DNA from: Aestuariivirga sp.
GTDB lineage: Bacteria; Pseudomonadota; Alphaproteobacteria; Rhizobiales; Aestuariivirgaceae
Length of the DNA stretch: 64,000 nucleotides
Direction of reading: 5' to 3'
NCBI GenBank assembly: GCA_030680855.1
Contig: JAUXUN010000080.1
Coordinates: forward strand, 1 to 64,000
Shown: piece by piece, positions 56,874 to 64,000 of the stretch
Layout of the letters: each line of letters begins with the position of its first letter
How positions within the stretch are numbered: position 1 is the stretch's first letter
Program-made: the position numbers and the translations under genes
The notes under the pieces: generated by a model
Told to the model about the DNA's origin: nothing
The model's input: only the letters and a program-made list of their open reading frames with translations
Databases searched by the model: none

Positions 56874-59240
56874 TCAATCCCTGGTTTTGAGGACAGCTAC
56901 CAAATCGAGTCGGTTCACACGCTCACGCACAATCAGGGCTGACAGAAATGCCGAGACCAGCACGATCACGCTGGCAAGAACATAGGTGGAATCCATAACG
57001 ACCAGCCGGACGCGCATCAATTCGCCAGCCAGCCTCGTTTGCATGAGCCATGCAAGGTCATAGCCAAAAACCCAACCCAATGGCTGGGCAACAATCACGA
57101 GAAATCCGAGCTCGAGGAGAAGAATGCGGAACACTTCGCCACGGGTAAAGCCAAGGACGCGAAGGCTGGCCAATTCCCTTGAACGTTCCGAGAGTGAAAT
57201 TCTCGCACTGCTATAGACAACGCCGAATGCAATAATAGCGGCAAGCAGGGTGTAAATGCTTGCCATCGTCGTAATGAGCAGGGCCACCGATTCACGAAAA
57301 TTTGCGAGCGAATCCCGCTGCAGCGCCATGCCACTGACAGCAGGCAGCCGCTTGATAGCATCGTAAAGAACATCAAGTTTGTGCGCGTCAAGACTGAAAT
57401 GAACGCTGTTCACGGCTGGGGCCTCGCGCATCAACCGGGCCAAGGCTTGGGCATCCATCATGCCCCGAAGTCCGAAATAGTCTTCCACGAGGGCGGTGAC
57501 CGGCAGACTTACACTCCGGCGTTGTCCTTCAAGCAGGTCGACTTCGACAAAATCGCCCACTTGCACTTGCAGGATTTGGCCAAGCATGCTCGAAATTGCC
57601 AGGCCGCTTTCCGGGAGAGTCACAATGCGCAGATCGGTATCGATGATGCGACTCAGATCTGCGTCGCGTGGTCGGCCGCTGATCGCCAATCGGCGCTCCA
57701 TATTTCCATTCCGGATTAGTGCAGGAACCGCACGATATGGTTCGGCAGCAAGAACCCCAGGCAAATGTCGCACTTCATCAATCACCCGATCCCTGGGGCG
57801 TTTGTCCCTGAAGCTTATAGTGGCGTCCTGGCGGTCCGCCATGAAATATGTCACGTCAACGAGTTGTTCCATTGTGTCTCTTGTGAAAAGAGAGACGATG
57901 AGTATCGCCGTGGCAAGTGCCATTCCCAACATGGTGAAAGCCGAGCGGAAGGGATGACTTGCAATATTGCGCAGCATCATCATGGTTGGTTGAGACAGTA
58001 TTCGGTTGATTGCGAACTTCGGCGGCAGGAAGTGGCGAAATCGAGCGGGAGCGGGCGGCTGCATCGCAACTGCTGGAGCCAGTTTAATGACCTCTCGCAG
58101 CGCACCCACGCCACCTGCAATTGCAGCCGCCACACTCAGCGAGGTCGCCATCAGGTAGACATCGGGGCTATAAGAGTAAACAAGAAAGGGGAAGCGGAAG
58201 AACTCGCCGAACAGCCCTGTAATGTAAATGCCGAGCCATGTCCCGGCTGAGCTGCCGATAGCGATTCCTATGACAACGATCGCAGTAATAAATTTGATGT
58301 AGTGAGCAGCTACGGCGAAGTTGCCATATCCCATCGCTTTCAAAAGGCCGATTTGCTCTCGTTCGAGCGTGATGATGCGACTGAGTGTGAGATTGACAAG
58401 GAATGCCCCGACCAGCAGGAAAATTGGTGGCAGGGTCCGGCTCATGTTTCTGAGCATATCGAATTCGTGATTGAGCCATGCATGCGAGGTCTGATCCTTG
58501 CGCCCGTAAGCAGCCCTACCGCCATAACGGTCAAGGAGCGCGTCAAGCCGCTTGATCACCTCGCGTTCGGAGGCGCCCCGCAGCAGCTTGAGATTGACAG
58601 ACGAAAATGCCCCTTCGAGATCGTAGGCGCTGGCAAGCGCTTTCTCAGACATCCACACAATGCCGAAGCGGCGGTCATCCGGCATGATGTCACCCGGTCC
58701 GATCGAGTAGACAAATTCGGGCGAGAGGGCTAAGCCGACTACAACAAGCTCTCGCTTGCGGCCATTCAATATCGCCGAAAAACGCGCGCCGGGAGTGAAT
58801 GCGTGAGCGGTGGCGAAGCTCTCATTGATAACAACTTCTTCGGCTCTCGCCGGCTCAGGCATCCGCCCAGCCCGGATATGAAGCTGATTGAGTAACTGCC
58901 CGCCTCCATCAGGCACTGAAATGAATTGCCCTGTCGCAGGCTCGGGAAAATTCGGAATATCAAGCAGAGCGAGTGTCGCAATTCGCACATCGACGGCGGC
59001 CACCCCGGGAATTTCTGAAATTTGGCGGACCAGCGTCTTTGGCGCGCGGCTTACGGACGCAAAAACGTCTGCAAACCGGTAGCGCTCGTAATACGCTGCA
59101 CGTGTCTCGTCCAGAGAGCGATAAGAACCTACCGACATCAGAAGCGTCGACGCGCCGCCAGCAATTACAAGCGCCACAGCAAGAACCAGAGGCCAGAGCC
59201 GCCTCAGGTCACGGAACAATTTGATGTCGAGTACCCGCAT
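56874..59240 (-). CDS. FtsX/MacB-like ABC transporter permease
   Basis: Two FtsX-type blocks with about eight TM helices; LSERSRELASLRVLGFTRGEV. Confidence 0.88.
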   Translation of the reverse strand: MRVLDIKLFRDLRRLWPLVLAVALVIAGGASTLLMSVGSYRSLDETRAAYYERYRFADVFASVSRAPKTLVRQISEIPGVAAVDVRIATLALLDIPNFPEPATGQFISVPDGGGQLLNQLHIRAGRMPEPARAEEVVINESFATAHAFTPGARFSAILNGRKRELVVVGLALSPEFVYSIGPGDIMPDDRRFGIVWMSEKALASAYDLEGAFSSVNLKLLRGASEREVIKRLDALLDRYGGRAAYGRKDQTSHAWLNHEFDMLRNMSRTLPPIFLLVGAFLVNLTLSRIITLEREQIGLLKAMGYGNFAVAAHYIKFITAIVVIGIAIGSSAGTWLGIYITGLFGEFFRFPFLVYSYSPDVYLMATSLSVAAAIAGGVGALREVIKLAPAVAMQPPAPARFRHFLPPKFAINRILSQPTMMMLRNIASHPFRSAFTMLGMALATAILIVSLFTRDTMEQLVDVTYFMADRQDATISFRDKRPRDRVIDEVRHLPGVLAAEPYRAVPALIRNGNMERRLAISGRPRDADLSRIIDTDLRIVTLPESGLAISSMLGQILQVQVGDFVEVDLLEGQRRSVSLPVTALVEDYFGLRGMMDAQALARLMREAPAVNSVHFSLDAHKLDVLYDAIKRLPAVSGMALQRDSLANFRESVALLITTMASIYTLLAAIIAFGVVYSSARISLSERSRELASLRVLGFTRGEVFRILLLELGFLVIVAQPLGWVFGYDLAWLMQTRLAGELMRVRLVVMDSTYVLASVIVLVSAFLSALIVRERVNRLDLVAVLKTRD

Positions 59241-59244
59241 CAAT

Positions 59245-59952
59245 TTACCAACTGAGCCCGGCCGCTTTTCGGCGCGCCTTGTTCTTCTGAATTCTTGCGA
59301 TTTTGCCATCTGCGAAGAAAAGCACCCGGTCCGCCACATCCTGAATACTGGCATTATGGGTAATGATAAGCGTCGTGGCCCCGAGCTCGACGTTGGCACT
59401 CAGTAGCGCATCAATGACCAGGATCCCCGTCTTTGAATCGAGGGCTCCGGTGGGCTCATCGCAAAGCAGTACTTCAGGACGCTTTGCTATGGCGCGCGCG
59501 ATAGCAACACGTTGCTGTTCGCCGCCCGAAAGCTGGGCCGGAAAATGAGCCATCCGCGCTTCAAGGCCAACGAGCGCCAAGGCTTCTTCCGGACGCATGG
59601 GGCGATCGGCTATCTCGGTAACGAGAGCAACATTTTCGTAGGCCGTCAAACTCGGAACGAGATTGTAGAATTGAAATACGAATCCAACATGCCGGCGCCG
59701 ATAGGCTGTTAGACCCCGATCACCGAGCGCGGTCAGTTCTTGGGTACCAAAAAGCAGGCGGCCGCTTGTAGCATGATCTATGCCGCCCATGATATTGAGA
59801 AGCGTCGACTTGCCGCTGCCGGACGGACCGAGCAACACGACCACCTCTCCGGCCTGGATTTCGAGATCGACGCCGCGCAATGCGCGTACTTCCACTTCGC
59901 CGGAGGTGTAGGTTTTTGTCAGGTTTTGAGCGCTGAATACAGGCTGTTTCAT
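59245..59952 (-). CDS. ABC transporter ATP-binding protein (LolD/MacB-like)
   Basis: [44 protein letters not shown]. Confidence 0.93.
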   Translation of the reverse strand: MKQPVFSAQNLTKTYTSGEVEVRALRGVDLEIQAGEVVVLLGPSGSGKSTLLNIMGGIDHATSGRLLFGTQELTALGDRGLTAYRRRHVGFVFQFYNLVPSLTAYENVALVTEIADRPMRPEEALALVGLEARMAHFPAQLSGGEQQRVAIARAIAKRPEVLLCDEPTGALDSKTGILVIDALLSANVELGATTLIITHNASIQDVADRVLFFADGKIARIQKNKARRKAAGLSW

Positions 59953-60070
59953 CGTGTTCCTCGCTTGCGCAAGTAATCCATTCCAAAGATTCCTGTTCCA
60001 CAAACAACGACGCAAGACCCCCGTGAGGTCCCACCGACGGTGAACCCAATTAGATCGAGGCAAGTCCAAA

Positions 60071-61537
60071 TCATCGCATCACGATTCCTGGGTCTCCCCG
60101 CCCTGACAGCGGCAACAACTCTTCCTTCGACAGAAAACCAGCACGGTCCGAGCTCATTGATCTGCAAGCTTCAACGATGACGTGGGCCCAGGTCGCGCTG
60201 TGAGCAAACAGCAATCCCGCCGCGTCAAACGTTCCGCCACGATTGCGATAGCCGAGATAGCGGGTTCTTGGAGGTCCGTTGCCCAAGCGGCGCAGCACGC
60301 AGATCATCGGCTCCGGTCTGGTGTGGCTCACGATCACGCGCGGGACGTTGGCGGGGAATAGTTCGTTAATCTGTTCGATCATGCTGGTGCGGTTCCCCGG
60401 CAGGCCACCGACGCAGTGTTTGTCGGCAATCCGACCTGCACCCCAGGTGAGTTTCTCGCCGACCGCCACCACGGCCCAAGTCAGATCGATAGTCTCGCGC
60501 ATGTCCAGCCTGTCGCTGGCGCAGGACGTCACGAAGGCAGCCAGCTGAATATCATCGTATGCGTTAAGAGCTGGGTCAAGAATCTCGGGCCGGTTCGTGG
60601 CCGAGAGCACAACAATCCCCTCGCGTGAATCGAAGCCATCCATTTCCGCGAGCAATTGATTGAGGGTTTGTTCCTTCTCGTCATGTCCGCCGCCGGGAAT
60701 GCCGACGCCCCGCGCCCGGCCTAACGCATCCAATTCATCGATGAATACAACAGCCGGCGCTTGGGCCCGTGCCTGTTCGAAGAGGTCGCGCACGCGTGCG
60801 GCGCCGACGCCGACGCCGACGCCGACGAACATCTCGACAAACTCGGAACCCGTAATGGAAAAGAAGGGAACACCCGCTTCTCCCGCAACGGCGCGCGCCA
60901 GCAACGTCTTGCCAGTTCCGGGTGGCCCGATCAGCAGTACGCCCTTGGGAATTCGCGCGCCGAGTTGGCCATATGTTTTCGGATCCCTGAGAAACCCGAC
61001 AATTTCGGCCAGTTCCTGCTTGGCCTCATCGACGCCAGCCACATCCGCAAAGGACACTTTGACGCCTGTTTCCGCATAGACCTTAGCGCGGCTCTTGCCT
61101 ATGCCCATGAGGCCACCGTGGCCTTGCGCCATTGGACGCAGTAGAAACATCCACAGCAACACGAAGCCTGCTGTCGGCAGGAGCCACGAAATGACACTCT
61201 CGAAAACGCCGGGGGCCGGCTGGCCGGAGAAGGCAATGCCGCGGCGACTGAGCTCGTCGGCAATTTGAGAGTCAACCCTGACGGTCGTGAAGTGCCGCGA
61301 TTCCTTGGCCCCAGCTTCGGAGGGTAAAGCACCGGTAATTCGGCTTGGTCCGACCACTAGGTCCTTCACTTCGCCCTTTTCGAGCAACTGCCTGAATTCG
61401 CTGTAGGGAATCTCGCGAACATGATTGGATGCAACGAGAAAGTCGCGGATCAGAAGAACAGCAAACATCGCCGCGAGAAAATACAAGATGTCATAACCGA
61501 AAACCCGCTTCGTCGTTGGTTTGTCCTGCTTGTTCAT
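60071..61537 (-). pseudogene. Chimeric ORF: FtsH N-terminal/AAA part fused to a thymidine (AMP) phosphorylase fragment and an unassigned tail
   Basis: [22 protein letters not shown]...[55 protein letters not shown]...[29 protein letters not shown]...; no HEXXH protease domain. Confidence 0.8.
60803..60826. repeat. (GCCGAC)x4 hexanucleotide tandem repeat inside the FtsH part
   Basis: Four exact units encoding VGVGVGVG on the minus strand. Confidence 0.9.
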
Positions 61538-61622
61538 CGCCTTGCTTTCCGGTTTAAGGGCGGAGGTATTGGTGCATCGGTACGCCCCGGCCTCCCGCCC
61601 TGATTGGCACCTGCACTAATCA

Positions 61623-61940
61623 TCATTCTTCGACGCCGCGTCCCGCGAAATAATTGAAGAGCGGACCGAATATGAGCGCCACATACCAGCCATAGGCGAA
61701 GCTTTCGGCGAGGCCGATGAAAAAGCTTGGCCAGTCCAGCAGCCGGAATCCGGGGAGAAACTGAGCCAGCAGCGCGTGAGTCTGCACCAAGTCCGGAAAC
61801 AAGAGATAGAACAGGATGCAGGCGACATAGGTGATGACAAAGAACAGACTCACACTGATACCAAGCGGAACAACTGGAATGAGAGACGTGCGCGTCGCAC
61901 CGGACTGTGCCGCCGGTTTGCTAGTGATGTTGTGTGCCAT
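61623..61940 (-). CDS. DUF5676-like membrane protein
   Basis: VPLGISVSLFFVITYVACILFYLLFPD...FFIGLAESFAYGWYVALIFGPLFNYFAGR. Confidence 0.7.
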   Translation of the reverse strand: MAHNITSKPAAQSGATRTSLIPVVPLGISVSLFFVITYVACILFYLLFPDLVQTHALLAQFLPGFRLLDWPSFFIGLAESFAYGWYVALIFGPLFNYFAGRGVEE

Positions 61941-62250
61941 GGGACTTCTCCTTGCCGGACGTTCCGGTGCTTTCAGGGTTGATGTAGCTGGCTGTCGAAG
62001 CCTCAAACTTGTCGCGGCAACTCGTCGAACAGAAATAGTGAAGACGGCCCGCATACATGCTCGTCTTCGCCGTGGCGGTTTCAACGATCATGCCGCAGAC
62101 CGGATCCTTGTCCTTCGTGGGCGGGATCAGGCGCGTTTGATCGCCAGACCCCGCTTTGCCGCGGTGACCGAGCACATGGGCGCCGCAGCCAAATCTCATC
62201 ATGACCGCGAACAGGGCCGCAATGAGCAGGAAATAGATGAGAGCTTCCAT
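61921..62250 (-). CDS. YHS-domain membrane protein
   Basis: KDPVCGMIVETATAKTSMYAGRLHYFCSTSCRDKFEA. Confidence 0.85.
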   Translation of the reverse strand: MEALIYFLLIAALFAVMMRFGCGAHVLGHRGKAGSGDQTRLIPPTKDKDPVCGMIVETATAKTSMYAGRLHYFCSTSCRDKFEASTASYINPESTGTSGKEKSHGTQHH

Positions 62251-62328
62251 TGGCCGTCTCCGTATTCTTAACCGTTCATGTCTTTCAGCATCGCTTCCTG
62301 TTCACGGCGGGGTCCGTCTTTGGATGTT

Positions 62329-62946
62329 CTATTGCGCAGGCATCATGCCGCCCTGCATCATGCCACCTTGCATCATGCCTAGCGGCATCAGGCCCATATG
62401 GTTTGCCAGCAGGTCGTCCGCTGTCTTGCGCTGCTCGGCGGAGAGGGCATCGTAGAGTGGCCCAAACGCCGCCTTCATCGCGCGTACGCCTTCAAGCCGC
62501 GCCGTCAGCATCCGCTCTTGCGAGTCCAGCCGTGCGAGTAACTGCGGTGCCAACGCTTCGGCCATCATTGGCATACCCGCCTCCTTCATCTGCGATCCAA
62601 TTTTCTGCATGGTATCGGCGAAGGCATCCCAGATCTTGGATTGCGCGTCGGTAATCTGAAGTTCTGCGCGCAGGAATGCGATGCGGCCCGCGGTGTGATC
62701 GGTCATGCCCATACCACCCATGCTCATCTGAGCGCCGCCACCGCCCATCATTTTCATCATGCCGGCCATCATGTCCATCATCATAGGCGTCGACACGCCC
62801 TGTTGATCCTGATTTCCGGGTGCGGCCTCGGCAGAGTGAGTGTCCGGCGTGAGATGGTGCTCAGGTTGGGTTTGGGCAAAGCCTTGGCTCGATGCCGCGA
62901 GCATCGCAGCAAGCGTCAATGTGATAAGCGATTTCGATTTTAACAT
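62329..62946 (-). CDS. Spy/CpxP (LTXXQ)-like periplasmic protein, Met-rich
   Basis: Signal peptide; MMMDMMAGMMKMMGGGG; GPLYDALSAEQRKTADDLL. Confidence 0.78.
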   Translation of the reverse strand: MLKSKSLITLTLAAMLAASSQGFAQTQPEHHLTPDTHSAEAAPGNQDQQGVSTPMMMDMMAGMMKMMGGGGAQMSMGGMGMTDHTAGRIAFLRAELQITDAQSKIWDAFADTMQKIGSQMKEAGMPMMAEALAPQLLARLDSQERMLTARLEGVRAMKAAFGPLYDALSAEQRKTADDLLANHMGLMPLGMMQGGMMQGGMMPAQ

Positions 62947-62977
62947 GGTACTTCTCCTTTGGTTGGGTTTTGGATTA

Positions 62978-63175
62978 TCAAGCACGTTTCGGAGTCTGCG
63001 GCATGCGCCGCTCCGCGATTGCAATAATCACGGCAAGCACGAGAAAGACCGCCGCGCCACTTCCCCACACCACGGCGCTTCCCGGCATGGCAAACATCGG
63101 CACGAAGGCGTAGAGCGCGGCCAGCGCTATCCAGATCAGGCTAACCAGACCGATGAACACACTATCTTCCGTCAT
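62978..63175 (-). CDS. Small hypothetical membrane protein
   Basis: Two TM helices. Confidence 0.6.
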   Translation of the reverse strand: MTEDSVFIGLVSLIWIALAALYAFVPMFAMPGSAVVWGSGAAVFLVLAVIIAIAERRMPQTPKRA

Positions 63176-63187
63176 GATTTCATCTCC

Positions 63188-64000
63188 TCAATGAGAACCG
63201 CCTGCGGCGCTTGCCAGAGGCAATGCGCGCAAGAGGGCAAAAGTCAGAATAGTTGCGGCATACATTCCGATGACCAGCACCAGAACGCACAAGGGCGCCG
63301 TCCACGCCTTCTGGCGGATGGCCGCACTCTCCGTCGTTGCAAGGATGAACGGCTTAGGCGCGGCGAGCACCTGCTGCCTGCCAGCACCAAGTGCTGTCCC
63401 CACAAGCAAAGCAACATAAAACAAGAGCGACAACGCCATGATGACTGCGCCTATGCCGATGATCGGCGACATCGCGGTCCAAAGCTGCGGCGCGGTTCCG
63501 TCATAGGCCACATCAAGTACCCGCCGCGGCATGCCGTTGAGACCGGCGGTCATCCCGGCAACACCAAACATTGCGAGACCTGCTGTCAGGGTGTAAGGTA
63601 GCACCCTCAGAAGGCGTGGCGCCCACAGCGGCCGGTGGAACAGCGCCGGCATGGACCAGGTGAACGCCGCCAAGAGGGTGAGCGTCACCGTCCCGATGGT
63701 CAAGAAGTGGAAATAGGCCGGTACGAAAAACGTGTCGCTTAGCAGCGGAGCCAGCCGTTCCTGGATGAGCACGAAGGCGAAGATGCCGCCGAGCGCGAGA
63801 TTGGCCACAGCCATTCCGATAGCTGCCATGGCTGGCTCTCTCCAGGGCAACATTCGGAGCCATCCAAAGAGCCCACGTGCACCGCGCGCCCGTGCATGGG
63901 CTTCAAGTGACGAAACAATTACCAGGAACACTGCGATGGTCGGCACGCTGATAAACAGTGACAGCAGCGACCCCAGCCCGCGCAGGACGGGCGAAAGGCC
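63188..64000 (-). CDS. Haem-copper oxidase subunit I-like protein, C-terminal part; open at the window edge
   Basis: AYFHFLTIGTVTLTLLAAFTWSMPALF; frame stays open to 64000. Confidence 0.7.
   Translation of the reverse strand, partial: GLSPVLRGLGSLLSLFISVPTIAVFLVIVSSLEAHARARGARGLFGWLRMLPWREPAMAAIGMAVANLALGGIFAFVLIQERLAPLLSDTFFVPAYFHFLTIGTVTLTLLAAFTWSMPALFHRPLWAPRLLRVLPYTLTAGLAMFGVAGMTAGLNGMPRRVLDVAYDGTAPQLWTAMSPIIGIGAVIMALSLLFYVALLVGTALGAGRQQVLAAPKPFILATTESAAIRQKAWTAPLCVLVLVIGMYAATILTFALLRALPLASAAGGSH

Noticed and set aside
60803-60826. CRISPR-like or regulatory repeat
   Set aside because: Hexamer units without spacers, in frame inside coding sequence; a simple tandem repeat.

Overview
The window reads as alphaproteobacterial (probably Rhizobiales-like) chromosome. 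Left part (about 0-22.8 kb) is mostly ordinary: a glycerol/glycerol-3-phosphate uptake and catabolism locus (DUF2160 protein, ABC transporter, GlpR, GlpD, GlpK), then PRC-barrel proteins, an EamA transporter, a flavin monooxygenase, a Fic protein with palindromic promoter elements, a duplicated ClpP-like periplasmic protein and an aldo/keto reductase. At 22850-22895 there is a 3' fragment of tRNA-Arg(CCG) on the minus strand, followed by an AbiEi/AbiEii pair, a tyrosine integrase, an HTH gene, an IS110-like remnant, a relaxase and a nonsense-mutated HTH gene. I read this as the decayed end of an integrative/mobilizable element. From about 30 kb to the right edge there is a dense copper/heavy-metal and redox accessory region: DUF305, CsoR, two P1B ATPases (one with a CPD motif), multicopper oxidase, DsbA-like proteins, orphan Rieske protein, PPK2, CFA synthase, an archaeal-type methionine adenosyltransferase, an ABC/HlyD exporter, a chimeric FtsH fragment ORF, YHS and Spy-like proteins, and a partial haem-copper oxidase subunit. 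Most notable observations: a truncated glpK copy whose internal deletion sits at a 5-bp repeat; imperfect direct repeats derived from an integrase 3' end bracketing abiE; a P1B ATPase lacking both canonical metal motifs; an FtsH/thymidine-phosphorylase chimeric ORF; and a co-oriented PPK2-CFA synthase-methyltransferase-archaeal-type MAT cassette that could be a SAM-dependent membrane stress module. All family calls come from reading the sequence; no database search was run.
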